Shown here: positions 52,300 through 64,000 of the stretch, piece after piece
Layout of the letters: every line of letters begins with the position of its first letter
How positions within the stretch are numbered: position 1 is the stretch's first letter
NCBI GenBank assembly: GCA_016801845.1
Contig: CM028912.1
Location: forward strand, 4,813,001-4,877,000
Direction of reading: 5' to 3'
DNA from: Polydactylus sextarius
Lineage: Eukaryota > Chordata > Actinopteri > Polynemidae
Length of the DNA: 64,000 nucleotides
Program-made: the position numbers and the translations under genes
The notes under the pieces: model-generated
What the model was told of the DNA's origin: nothing
Database searches by the model: none
What the model saw: the letters and a program-made list of their open reading frames with translations, nothing else

Positions 52300-53115
52300 C
52301 AACCCTCTAATATACACCTAAAGACATGCAACACACCAACAAAGACACAAAAAAAAATACCACAAAGCTCCAACGTTACTACAGAGGCACAACACAGCTA
52401 TAAATATACACAAAATGACTGTGAAAAGACATCAAATGACTACAGAGTGATAATAATCACTGCAAAGAAATACAAAACAACTACAGAGACTCAAAATAAG
52501 TAAAAAGCAACACAAAACAACTACGAAGAGACACAAAATAACCACAAAGATATAAAAATGAGGCAGTGAATGACTTCGAACAAATAAGAATCACTACAAA
52601 GAGACATAAAACAAAACACCAAACTAAAACAAAAATAAAAATTAACAAAAATCACTGCAGAGATACATAATGACTACAAAGAGACACAAAAAGAGACAGT
52701 AAATGACTACAAACAAATAAGAATCACGTCAAAGAAATATAAAACTAAACAAGTAAAAATAAATAAAAATCACAGCAGAGATACAAAATGACTACGAAGA
52801 GACATGGAGTGACCTCAGAGATACAAAATGAAACACTAAATAACAACAAAAAGATCTGGCTATAAATAGAGGCAGAGCAACCAGAGAGACAAAGACACAA
52901 AAACAAGACACAGCAGCTATAAAGAGACAAAATGACCACAGAGTCAGTGCACAAAACAACTAAAAGAGACAGAGTGACCTGAGACACAAAAAGGCTGAAA
53001 GGGAGACATGAAATGAGACAACAAATGAACACAGAGAAATCAAAATCACAACAAGGACACAAAAACATAGAACAAGACAAGACACAGAACAAATACAAAG
53101 AGACAGAATGACCAG
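52300..53115. repeat. A-rich minisatellite, unit about 20-25 bp
   Basis: Many diverged copies of a unit like gagacacaaaatgactacaa fill about 800 bp on the plus strand. The strand bias is strong, with few T. It produces spurious Cys/Val/Leu-rich minus-strand frames. It ends about 300 bp before the grpr start codon. Confidence 0.8.
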
Positions 53116-53304
53116 CACATAACCTTAAAACATTACTCATTAATACATTTAATGTTTATCAGTGAACAGTTTAGGTCAGTTTGTCTCTCAGTAACAACGA
53201 TATTCATCAATGTATGGTCAGAGGGTTGATGAGATCAGTCTATACATCATCTCGAGACATATTCACCCTAATCTTCACAGCTTTGTAGCCTGTGGCGCGT
53301 GAAA

Positions 53305-53342
53305 TGACGCACGCGTCAGCAGGAGGGTTCATACTTTATAAA
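53305..53342 (+). promoter_or_regulatory. Core promoter of grpr: paired CRE half-sites and TATA box
   Basis: TGACGCACGCGTCA (53305-53318) holds two CRE half-sites in inverted orientation. TATAAA follows at 53337-53342, 75 bp before the ATG, so a transcript start near 53370 would give a 5' UTR of about 50 nt. Function is inferred from motif and spacing. Confidence 0.55.
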
Positions 53343-53416
53343 GCCAGTTACCAAACGCATCAGGAGACACCAGACTGTCCCTGCTGAAGACCTCTGTCCT
53401 CTCCCTGAAAGCTGTC

Positions 53417-56400
53417 ATGTCTCTGGATGATTCATTTGCGATCAACTCTGAGGAGAGCGATGTTCTGGTTCTGAATGACTCCGGAGTGTCTTTGGACTCA
53501 ACAGTGGAGCAGCACCGCTACAACATCTGGCTTCCTGGCGTCGGAATTGCAGCTGTTTATGGTGTGATCATCATCGTGGGTCTGTTTGGAAATGTCACTT
53601 TATTAAAGACGTGTTTGCTGGTCAAGTCCATGCGGACGGTGCCCAACTTGTTCCTGTCCAGTTTGGCTCTAGGAGACCTGCTGCTGCTGGTGACCTGCGC
53701 CCCGGTGGACGCCAGCCGCTACCTGGTGGATCAGTGGCTCTTCGGCCGCGTCGGATGCAAAATGATCCCGTTTATCCAGCTGACCTCGGTGGGAGTCTCC
53801 GTGTTCACCCTCACTGCTCTCTCCGCTGACCGGTACTCATCACACACTTAGGTTTTTTTTCCTCCATCTCATCAAATTTTATCTGTAATATTAGATCAAA
53901 TAAATTCACCACAAAATAAATCTGTCTGAGCTAATTTAAGATGTGAGTTTTTAATTTAAAAAAAGGCAAAATTTACAACGGTTCTCTTAAAATATTATAT
54001 AAGAAATACTGTTGACATCAGGTCTACAAAATCACACACCAAAAGTTGCATAAAAATATTATTGTTTTGTATTTTATTGTGGTTTAAATGTCTCCAAAAC
54101 GTTCTTCATACTGTCAGGAATATATGTCTTAATTTGAACACCATCGTTTTTCCTCATCCTACAAATTTATTTGTAATTTTATTATAAATTATAATAACAG
54201 CTGCATGTGTCCATGAAGTCTTAACAGAAAGATAATTATATTGTATATTATTTGACATTTGACCTATTTATCAGCATTAATCATATAATGTGTTGTTGTG
54301 AGAAGCTGGTGAATAAGTGGAGCACTTTGATTGGCTGAAAAAACAAATGACATCCTCTTTATTTTCTTGCATTATAAACCTGAAAATAGAGTGAGAAGTT
54401 AAAAAAATATCTGACAGTTTTGAGAACAGGATCTGTGTTTTTTTTTTTTTTTCTGACAGGTTTTTTTTTTTTTTTTTTTTTAAACCACAACCACAGCTTC
54501 CTCACATTCTTTTCTTTAACACTTTTATCTGTGAACATGATATATTTAATGATATTTAATGATGTATTTGTGAACCTACTAAGCCACAAGTGACAAGCGT
54601 CGCGGTTTGAAGACATGATATGAAATATGAACGGATTTACTGTGGTGATTAATGTGTTCTTTGAGTTGACGTGTGAACAAAACATTCAGAGGATTAAAAT
54701 TAACCTTTTGTCAAGAAACAGCCCTCAGGAGCAGAGGAACATTTAATATGGGTTATGATCTTATTAATCTGTTGCTCATCCTCTCAGAGGGCTAATATTA
54801 GACAGATTCCTGTCTGGCTCAAGGCCTAATTTCATCTATTTCTGCTGTATATTTAACAGTGAAATATGCTTTTAGAGATGATCCTTCTTTAATCAGAAAA
54901 AGAAACTGGCTTTCTGTCAGGATGAAGTGGCACCGAGCTAATCGGTGAGCATCATCATGGCAGGTTGTGTCTCTTCCTCTTCAAGGTACAAAGCTATTGT
55001 CAGACCGATGGACATCCACAGGTCCAGTGCAACTCTCAGTATCTGTTTACGAGCGGCGGTGATCTGGCTTCTCTCCGTGACCCTGGCGATTCCTGAAGCT
55101 GTCTTCTCCGATCTGCACGCTTTCACCACCAGCCACACTAATGAGACATTTGTGACCTGTGCACCCTACCCCCACGCTGGAGAGCTGCACCCAAAAATCC
55201 ACTCCACCGCCTCCTTCCTCATCTTCTACATCATCCCGCTCTTCATCATATCTGTCTACTACTGCTTCATCGCCCGTAGTCTGGTCAGGAGCTCAGTGGA
55301 CATCCCTGCTGAAGGACATCACCTGCAGAAACAGGTCCGAGTGTAGAAGATTAGACAGTTTTGGTACATAACCTTAGAGAAAACAGTGATTTGTTGTTTT
55401 TAATATTGCTGTTTTTGTGCACAGTGGACAAATTTTTAGACGTAAGATGTTGAACAGTTTCCATCTGTTTGCAGTTTTTTTGCTAAGCTAAGCACATGAT
55501 GCGTGTAGCTTCTTACTTACCACACAGACCCAAGAGTAAATACTTTTTTATTATCAGTCTTATTCAAAATTAGATCATTTCATTTAATCCTTACGCTCCT
55601 GAAATCACACCAGTGTGGTCAAATCATGTGACTAGTTCAAAATGTCACAAAAAAAAAAAAAACAAAGTCACATTGGGCTGCAAAAGAGCTGCTTTATAGT
55701 CTGTTATACTCTCTCTCTTCTAGTTACTGAATGAAGCCTGAGTCACAAATATGTAAATGTGTCTGTCAACATAAGCAAAACTGGTTGGTGTGAGCGTTGC
55801 ATTTATTCTAATATCTTCACAACTTTTTGTCATATGAAGAAACAGAAGAGTTTATATAAGTTATTAGTTTATTATACATATTTGTATGTGATTTTATGTC
55901 TCAGTTTTACCTTTTATATGTTATATTTGCGCCGTCTGGGAAAGCCTGTAATTTAGGTGTATACTAAAATGTTTTAATGTGGTGTTTAAGTTATTTTTAA
56001 AAAAATAGCTCCGGTGTTTTAAGGGTTAAATGCTTCACATATACACATAATAAGGTTTTCCTCATTAGAGGTCACAGGATAAATCTGAAGGGTCAAAAAT
56101 TAATTGACAGGACCTAAAGACCAAAAAAAAAATAAGGTAAAAAAATGGTGCAACAGGTTTTTTTATATAGTGTCTGTCCTTGGTTATATCACATGATTTG
56201 GTTATCAGAGAGGAGATTTAGAAAGTAGATGAATCACAGATACATACAAAACGTGTCCCAAGCTAATAGGTTTGGCAAAACAGACATAGTGAGTGAATAA
56301 ACTTCCAAACATGTTGTAAAAAAAAGAACAAGAAAACACAAAAATGCATCTTTTTCATCAATACAGCCTTTTGAATCTGACTTAATTCAACCATTTGACC

Positions 56401-56939
56401 TGATGATGGCACTAGATGAAAAGTTAGAGGATCATCACAAGCTGAGAAAATCTGTCACGTGGATTAAACACATCTGTTCAAAGTTTTTACTGGAAATCGC
56501 CAAACATTTGAAACGTTTCAGTCTGGAGCAAAAGTGTTCATTAAGTTAAATTAAAAACACTTATTTGGCATCAGTCCTCAGATTTTTTTTGGGGGGGGAA
56601 ACTGATGACTTTACTCTTTTCTGTCAGATCAAGTCCAGGAAGCGTTTGGCCAAAACGGTGCTGGTGTTTGTTGGTTTGTTCGCCGTCTGCTGGCTGCCCA
56701 GTCACGTGATCTACCTGTACCGCTCCTACCACTACGACCAGGTGGACACGTCGCTGGGCCACTTCATCTCCAGCGTGTGCGCTCGCATTTTGGCCTTCAC
56801 CAACTCTTGTGTGAACCCGTTTGCCCTCTACCTGATGAGTAAAAGCTTCAGAAAACACTTCAACCAGCAGCTGTGTTGTGCTTCCCCCAGACGACTGAAC
56901 AGCCAGAACAGCAGAAGCACAAACATAACAACCGTCTGA
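53417..56939 (+). CDS. grpr: Gastrin-releasing peptide (bombesin) receptor (3 exons, 358 aa)
   Basis: Class A GPCR for bombesin-family peptides, coupled in mammals to Gq. Exons are 53417-53832, 54986-55334 and 56628-56939 (stop TGA 56937-56939), with phases 2 and 0. The intron positions match mammalian GRPR: within ADRY after TM3, and before IKSRKR at the start of the TM6 region. Visible features are GNVTLL in TM1, LALGDLLLL in TM2, CAPVDASRYL, DRYKAIVRPMD after TM3, ECL2 with an NET glycosylation site and TCAPYP, SRKRLAKTVLVFVGLFAVCW in TM6, NSCVNPFALYL (NPxxY-type) in TM7 and QLCC for palmitoylation. Residues fit GRPR more closely than NMBR (which has VPVDASRYFF and AIVNPMD). AATAAA is at 57048-57053. 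Confidence 0.93.
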
Positions 56940-57047
56940 AAGAATCTGTGTTTCATAAACTTACAGCATCTGTGCTTTTAGCCAGACTGTTGGTATGCTG
57001 ATCCTAGTTTATCACAATGATTTCACTTGATCTCATAGATGTGACAT

Positions 57048-57053
57048 AATAAA
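57048..57053 (+). terminator. Polyadenylation signal candidate for grpr
   Basis: AATAAA 109 bp past the grpr stop codon; the first such hexamer after the gene. Confidence 0.55.
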
Positions 57054-59355
57054 TAGCTCTAATGGGAAGCTATAAATCTACTTTGATTAAAACCATGCCA
57101 TTATCATTGTTCTTTCTTAATCCAAGATGTGCTGAAGAGAGAGAAGAAAAAAACCTCTGGCCTGGTTTTGCAGATTTGATTGTTATGAAATATTCAAACT
57201 GGGAATCATCTGATGTTAGTGATACACACTGCACTGGGAGATATTTACCAGTCATATGTGTCTGATGTTAAAAAAATAATTTAAAGAACAAAAAGTTCTT
57301 AAAAAAGTTAAATATTGCGTAATGGAAAATGTTCTTGATAAGTAATGTAATTTAGTAATTCAGTAAATAGTGTTAGTGTTGGTTGGTTCTGTATAATGTA
57401 TGAACACATTTAATCTACAAAAAAAATATTTAATATATAGAAATCAATCAATCATTGTGTTGTGTTTAGTCTAAAATAATGTCAGAAAATAGAATCACAA
57501 CATCTTGTTGGACGTATTGTTGGACAAAAAAATATTTAATATATAGAAATAAAACATAAGAAAAAAAAAAAAACTCCAGAGTGAAATATAATAAATACTG
57601 AATGGATTTCAGTGACTGTTTGTGCAAACATTTGTGGTCCTGTTAAGGTGAATTATAATGTTACACAGCTGCTAAATACATTCCTATCGACCTGTGTTGA
57701 ACTATAATCGTCACGTGTTAACAAGCTGATGTGTTAAACTAAGATGTAGAAATGCAGAACATTTTGCTCATCAGCCTGTCAGCATTGTTCAATAACTGGT
57801 CTAAACTGGTTGAGTTAAAAAGAGACTGAATGTCTGTTCTAATGAATGTCTGCTCTCAACATTAGCATTTAGCTCAAAGCAGCCTCACGAGCTGCGAACG
57901 TGACTGGAGACTCTTGCTCCACGATAAGGGACTTGAAAGACAAGATTCTTTGAGATTCTTTTTCTATTATTTATGTGGAACCTGAGACCTGTCAACTGAA
58001 TTTGTTTGTTGTTTGTGCCAAAAAAACTATGTAGGTGTTTATATACAATGGAACTTTACTTGAAATGAAAGTAAACCTTCTAAGAAAATATTCAAAATTA
58101 AGCTGAATTGATTGATTGATTGAATCGAATTGATGTCATACTGCGTTGACCTCCGACCTTTTCCTGTGGAGCAACAACAAAAGACTGGAGCTGAAAGATG
58201 AGCTGTGGTATTTGGATTATCATTTTTGAAATTATGTCATTTATTTGGACCGAGTGTGAGGATCTTGTCTGACCCACGTGAACTATGGCTCCTCTGAAAA
58301 TGTCAACATTCGACCTCTGTTTAAAACAACATAAGAAGTCATGTTTTTATGTGTAAACCACACATAAAAATTTTAAACACACACACACAAAAAAAAAAAA
58401 GACGTCACTCTTCCAGATATTTTTGCTGAAGGGTCAGGGTTTTATTTGAAGTTTAGGTTAAAAAAAAAAAATAGTGTCAGATCAAATCAGCTCAACAACA
58501 TTTTTCGGGTCTCTGCAGAGGTGACCTTAACACGGTGGCATTTGATTATGAGAAATTAATCCCCCTTGAGGAATAAAACCAACCACACCAAACTCCTCAC
58601 AAAAATTTCCTCACATTCATGTGTCACTGCTCTGCTCAAATCCAGAGAAATAAGAACAAACACCACATGTTTGTCATCAAGAGTTTTACCACCTACGTCA
58701 AAAGCAAATAAATACATTTACTTCTTTATATTTCGTACAAATATTTTCTTTGATTTAAGGAATACCTGATCCATTTTTGGTTAAAAGTCAGTGTAACCAT
58801 AAAGACACATTTTTGGCTACAATTCAAGAATTTAGACGTCAAGCAATCTCAACTAACGAGACGAAGGAATGGAGTCGTGGTAATTCAAGCTTCCAGTCAC
58901 CAAAACAGAAACTGAGACATCATCTTTTTGTTTCCCTTACAAATTCTTTCTTTGTCAAAACCTGATACCTCCTTAAACCAGTTTGGTTTGATACTCTGGT
59001 GGCTCCGAGCCACATAACACAAACACAAGATAAGATAAGGAGCTGATTCACACTGGTTAACAACCTTTTATAAGCTCTAAAAAAAATTTTAAAAAATAAA
59101 AAGCAGTTCATTGAAACTATAAACATTATAGAACCTGTGTTAGTCATTTAGACAGTTAGTGAAATTTCATGAGAAATAACAACTATTATTAAAATGACTA
59201 AAACTGAACCGTATCATATGAATACATTCTCTGAATGTGAACGTCTTTGTCAGTTTGCACGTTTTTACCTTAAAAGATCAGTCATGAGGTAAAAGATAAT
59301 TGGCATATTTGTGGATGTGGTATGTTGAGAGCTACACATGCAGGACGGAGATGTT
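57054..59355. other. Intergenic stretch between grpr and asb9
   Basis: The two genes are convergent, so this holds their 3' flanks. It is AT-rich, with ttgattgattgattga near 58107, a short CA/A run at 58379-58400 and no frame I can assign to a protein family. It probably holds the asb9 3' UTR on its right side. Confidence 0.5.
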
Positions 59356-59360
59356 TTATT
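59355..59360 (-). terminator. AATAAA overlapping the asb9 stop codon
   Basis: On the minus strand the last codons read TAT CAA TAA followed by AACATC, so CAATAAAAC puts an AATAAA across the stop. It may not be used, since the 3' UTR would be very short. Confidence 0.35.
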
Positions 59361-61788
59361 GATAGAGGAGAAAGTTTTTGATCCTGTGAGGAAGAAAAAG
59401 ACTGGATGCTCTGTGCAAACGATCCTTTCCCAGACTCCGGCGAATACAGAACCTGCACAGCTGAGACAGAGAGCAGGGACCTGGGGAGAGGATAAAGAAG
59501 ATTGTTAAAAAGAAATAAAAACAGGAGATAAGAAGTTAAATGACAGATTGTTCCTATGAGTGACTTCGTACATTACAGAATACCTCTTTTCAGCAGCGCG
59601 GATCTCACCGCGCTGTTGGCTGCTGACAAATCCAGAGGACTTTTTCCCTCTTCATTCCTAGAACATACATCAGCCCCAAAGTTCATCAGCAGGTCCACGA
59701 CGTTCACATCTCCACCTCGAACTGCAGCGTGTAACGGACTGTCCTGCCCACACCCCATTTGAACATCTGCTCCTACATGTACACACAGGCAGAAACAAAA
59801 TATCACATGACAAATGAAAGCAAATCTGTCTGTTTTAACTGACAAACCCAAACAGTTTCAGACACTTATCTCACTTTAATCAATTCAATCTGGTTTGTGA
59901 CTGTTTCATTGTGGAGATGAATGATATGTTGGCTGTGTGTCAGACAGTTATGACAGTTTGTTGAGCTTTTAGACATCTAACAAATTATGTCAGGAAGTAA
60001 ACGTGGTGGAGAAATGTATCGAGCTGAAAAACAACTGTGAAGTTGCTGGATTATTAAAAACAGTTATATTTAATTATATTAAGGCTGCATTTCCAGTCAT
60101 TTTTTTAATTAATATGATGATTATTTCTCAAGACATGATGAATAAAAAAATGTTAGAAAGTTTGTGAAAATGTACAGACCCTACAGTGGCTCCCTGTGCA
60201 CTACAGAATTAATTTTAAGCTTTTGTTACTTGTTTTTTATTGTCTAAACAACTTTGCTCCACCTGATTTATCCTTCCTTCCTGTTCTTAAATCTCTTTTA
60301 AAAACTCACTTTTATTTCCTGACTTTTTAGTTCACTTTAATTTTTGGTGTTTTTCCATGTTCATGTTTTCATGTTTGTGTTCTCTGTGTCTTTTCATGCC
60401 TCTAACTTAACTTTTAATTTATGCTTATTATCATTTATGTTTTCGCTGTACAGCATTATGGCTACCTCTGTGGTTTTTATAATGTGCTATATAAATAAAG
60501 TTGATTGATTGACTGATTGAATGTAATTTACAGTCTTTACAGGTCACAATGAAGCCCGTATGAAACAGTAACCCCCTCAAAAACAACAACTCATTGAATG
60601 GGCACAGCTTTAGGTTAGCGATGAAAATAACAACATAAATAATTTATGTTATGGAAAGATGAGCCTGTGGATGAAGGAGTGAACAATCATCAATCATCAA
60701 GTTCATTCAGGGTCATGAGACATGCTGACTTCCCTCAGGGGAACCCCGGTGTTGCAAGAAACATGTTTCCCTCATGATTGTGTATGTGATTTAACATTCA
60801 GGTTTCTGCCTGAAAGATTTCACATCTCTTGGTAGGTCATAAATGTCGAATGAGTCAAAAGGAAACAAATCTTGTGCGGAGGCTGACTTAAGATTAAAGA
60901 CAGATGTTTATCGAGTCAACACTTATAAAGTCAATGACATTTAGCTGGATCATATATTTTTTTAGTTTATTTTTTAAACTGCACATTATGGCTTTAAAAT
61001 GAGATTCAGTCAATCTTCCTATTGTTGATTATACTATTTGTAAACGTTGTTGTATATAATATGTTTGTATGTTATATTTCATTAGGTGGAGGCATCTAAT
61101 AAGCTCTTGGAGTTTTCACCTCTTCCGGCACTGTAAATGATCAAATTGTTTCTTTTACTTGTGTATTTTTAACTGTGCAAAATAAAAAAAATAATGATGG
61201 GAGTAGCTGATATCCAAACTGATATTTATATGTTTTAGGTCAGGTATGTGTGTAACTTAATATCACCATCCAAACAAAACAGAAAATCATTAAAAAAAAA
61301 ATGCACATATATGTTCAAGCTTTTCACTTTGGTTTTTATCTGTTCTCTCTATTGCACCAGATTACCTGCGTGCAACAACACCTCAGCGCATGTGATGGCA
61401 CCTGCCCTGCAGGCTGAATACAGCGGCGTTCCTATCGCTGGGAGCTCCATATCAATGTGTACTCCATGTGACAGCAGCAGCTCCAGACACTCTCTGTAAT
61501 CTGATAACAACAACGGCCGGTTTGTCAAAGATGCTGGAGTGGAATTTGACGGTTCATTTACACTTGTACATATCTGTATATACACACCTTTCTGTGCAGC
61601 CTCGTGAACAGGTGACGGTTGCCACTGATTTGTGGTTGTGCTTGAAATGCTGTGCTGCAGGATGAGTCTGACACAAGCGGTGCTCCCGCTGCTGCAAGCG
61701 TTGAAGAGAGGAGTAGCACCATCTGTTGATACGGCATCCGCCTGTGGAGGGACATGTGAAGAAACATCATGACTGTTTACCAGGGACA

Positions 61789-61831
<43 letters not shown>

Positions 61832-63436
61832 TAGACCAGATTATAGTATTGAGACTAAAGCTAAAGTGTGCTGCTCTTTTTGGTATAAAATTTCCTCTTT
61901 ATGCTATTGAGCTGTTATGGAGGGATTAACTAAACTAAAAATACTCTACTTCTGGGAGATCAATACTTGATTTAACTCAGGGTAAAAGCCTTCAGCTTAG
62001 TTCATGCTAGCCGACTTTACTTTTATTGACTTTCACCAACGACTTATGAGTTGCAGACGCTGATTGGCTGTTAATCTTCTGACTCCTCCAGTTTTCTAAC
62101 ATGACAGACATCTGGTCCCAGTCGCAGACAAGGTCCTGGCAGCCTCTGATGGAGTCATTTGGGCTGTTCACACATTATAATAATTAACTGATTCACCAAC
62201 GATCCTCAGCCCAAGTTGACGAGACACTCTGACTGTAAATGTGAACTAGGCTTTACTTGAATTAACTTCAGATTATATATTTTAGAGAACATATTTCAAA
62301 CTGTAATTGTTCTGTTTTTGTCTTTACACATAAAATCCATAATGTCCATATTCTGTATTTTTCCCCTCTCCTACTACCTGGCGCTCATTGTCTTATTGCG
62401 ATATTGCCAACAACACATTTGCATCTATTGCATCTAAGTGTTTAAAAATAGCTGTCTTTCGTTTCTCTCTCTGGTTTCTCTTTTTCAACCTAAACAGTTG
62501 AAGCAGTTTACTTCCTGTTCGAAGTTTTTCCTGCTCATTGCCAGTAAGTGTTTTTTATTGTGAAGTTTCAACTTCATGATATGTAACATTCCTTGATGTT
62601 ACGCAAACATCCAGGATCCAGGATGCAGACAAAAAGAAGAAACTTAAACTCAAATGTTTCCAGGTTAACAAACAACTAAAAATAAACAGCGCTCTTACAT
62701 TTGCACCGTTGTCCAGCAGGAACTTGGCACAAGCGTAATGACCGCTGAGACAAGCCTCATGGAGGGGAGAGACTCTGTCCATGGTGAGCGTGTCGACGTG
62801 GAAGCCCTATAGGGTCACACAATCAGGTTTCCTCTTCATTTCACTGCATCAGCATGTATAAGCATGTATAAACTTGATGTAAACAAAATATAAAGACAAA
62901 CAAAAATAATAGAAAATATGTACCTGAGCGATAAAGTTTCTCAGCTGGAGCAGTCGTCCCTGGTAGGCTGCATCATGGAGGGGTGTTCTATCCGACCAGG
63001 TATCTGAGATACAAAAGATAAGATCAGCCAAGTTTCAACCATCAGGAAACTCAACTGACTGTGCCCAGCCATTTGAATACATGTCTGTCTTGTTTTTTAA
63101 AGGTTGTCTCAGGCCTCAACAACAAACTTAGTGAACAACATACACTCTAAGTTTTGTTGATTTCTGCAGAGCTGGTCAACCACCCACAAAAAAACAAAGA
63201 AAATATAAAAGATACAGATAGGTGTTGTAATGCAAATGCAAATCAACAATACAAGGTTTGCACATTTGTTGAAGAAAGAAGAAATCAAAGTCTTAATGGT
63301 CTTAAATTGAGCTAAATTGACCAAATAGCCTAAACAGAGACTTACCAGCCATGAGAGAATTGCATGCCAGCCCCCCATAGATGAATAAAGGCCAAGGTTG
63401 TGAGCACAGGGAAACCTCTGTTTGCACAGCAGCCAT
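59356..63436 (-). CDS. asb9: Ankyrin repeat and SOCS box protein 9 (7 exons, 293 aa)
   Basis: Substrate receptor of a cullin-5/elongin-BC ubiquitin ligase; human ASB9 targets creatine kinases. Exons on the minus strand are 63436-63346, 63003-62924, 62806-62699, 61741-61588, 61500-61366, 59772-59584 and 59480-59356. Borders are GT-AG and phases agree (1, 0, 0, 1, 1, 1). Six ankyrin repeats are seen, for example DRTPLHDAAYQGRLLQL, RVSPLHEACLSGHYACAK, GATPLFNACSSGSTACV, GTPLYSACRAGA and QDSPLHAAVRGGDVNVVDLL. The C-terminal SOCS box has SLSQLCRFCIRRSLG and LPHRIKNFLLYQ. The length of 293 aa is one less than human ASB9. The N-terminus (NSLMAG) and GCGQDSPLHA fit ASB9 better than ASB11. The frame is open above 63436 but has no further ATG. 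Confidence 0.93.
60180..60525 (+). repeat. L2-like LINE 3' end with (TTGA)n tail
   Basis: LQWLPVHYRINFKLLLLVF can be read from 60184 on, the thumb-side end of a fish L2-like reverse transcriptase. It ends in aatgtgctatataaataaag and ttgattgattgactgatt. Stops and an internal deletion make it inactive. It lies in the asb9 intron between exons 61500-61366 and 59772-59584, antisense. Confidence 0.75.
61792..61830 (+). repeat. (CA)n microsatellite
   Basis: About 19 CA units, 51 bp from asb9 exon 61741-61588, on the side that forms the acceptor (minus strand reads GT). Confidence 0.95.
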
Positions 63437-64000
63437 TGTGACAATGAGACAACTGCAGACTCCACCACCAATATTCAGGACTTGAGCTCTCAGATACAGT
63501 CCTGAAGGTGGCCTTCCTGCCCTCTTCTTATCTGGGTCCTTGGACACCTCCCCCACATTACCATCTTTACTGGTTTAACTGTATGTGCATGATAATGGTT
63601 GTGAGAATGGGCCTACACAGATACACCTTGAAAAAAGCTTTTTAGAAATGTGAATGCTTTCAGCCACAACCAGGGGGACGCAAACAAGCTTGCACAAGTT
63701 TTAAACTGTCGATATTTGGGAGATGCAAAAGAGTTGGATCAAATTTCATTTTGGCAAAACTGGAAATGCAAACTGCAAATCTTATTCATGACAGGTTCTA
63801 GTTATATAATTACCTAAAAGTACATGGTGAGAACAAATACTATGTTTTTCGATCCTATCTATCTACCTTAAACACTCTGGCCTGCCCCTCCCCCTACCCT
63901 CCCATTTTCCTGCTTTTATACATGAAACTGCTGTGCCTGTGTCCCTGTGGTCTTGTCTGAAATTGTCTCTGTTGCCTCCTCTTATGTGTGTGTGTTTATG
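63437..64000. other. asb9 5' flank
   Basis: About 560 bp upstream of the asb9 ATG (minus strand). It presumably includes the 5' UTR. No TATA box, CpG island or other gene is recognised. Confidence 0.4.

Noticed and set aside
52745..53140. Cys/Leu/Val-rich minus-strand frame resembling a membrane protein
   Set aside because: It is the complement of the A-rich minisatellite.

Overview
The window is nuclear DNA of a ray-finned fish. The evidence is spliced vertebrate genes with GT-AG introns, teleost-type repeats (Rex3 and L2-like LINEs, Tc1 elements, tRNA-derived SINE), long GATA/TATC and CA microsatellites, and AT-rich introns and intergenic DNA. No bacterial, organellar or viral gene is present. 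A percomorph is likely from the repeats, but the species cannot be named from sequence alone.

Six protein genes are supported by reading each exon with its splice sites and checking that codon phase is kept across every junction. From left to right they are: the 5' end of sytl5 (minus; coding exons 225-3444, with a probable non-coding first exon about 23.5 kb upstream at the CpG island near 26.97 kb); dynlt3 (plus, 28939-31322, 5 exons, 113 aa); xk (minus, 33320-38827, 3 exons, 482 aa); lancl3 (minus, 43399-49233, 5 exons, 407 aa); a gastrin-releasing-peptide/bombesin receptor, grpr (plus, 53417-56939, 3 exons, 358 aa); and asb9 (minus, 59356-63436, 7 exons, 293 aa). Only sytl5 is cut by the window edge.

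sytl5-dynlt3-xk-lancl3 matches the order and relative orientation of SYTL5-DYNLT3-XK-LANCL3 on human Xp21.1, except that CYBB, which lies between DYNLT3 and XK in human, is absent. grpr and asb9 correspond to human Xp22.2, so the point where the two segments meet lies between lancl3 and grpr (about 49.3-53.4 kb). The genes do not form one pathway. They act in Rab27-linked vesicle traffic (sytl5), dynein cargo transport (dynlt3), lipid scrambling with VPS13A and Kell (xk), a LanC-like zinc enzyme fold (lancl3), peptide signalling (grpr) and cullin-5 ubiquitination (asb9).

About 23 kb (3.5-26.9 kb) has no coding exon and reads as the first sytl5 intron. It holds TE remnants, including a Rex3 fragment inside a decayed Tc1 copy, and microsatellites. 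The most unusual non-coding feature is a block at about 39.2-40.1 kb, upstream of xk, with 18 copies of the palindrome ACTAGT and an irregular unit of about 204 bp. The most unusual coding feature is an Asp/Thr-rich, 8-residue-period repeat at the C-terminus of Xk. I found no evidence of a wholly new system.
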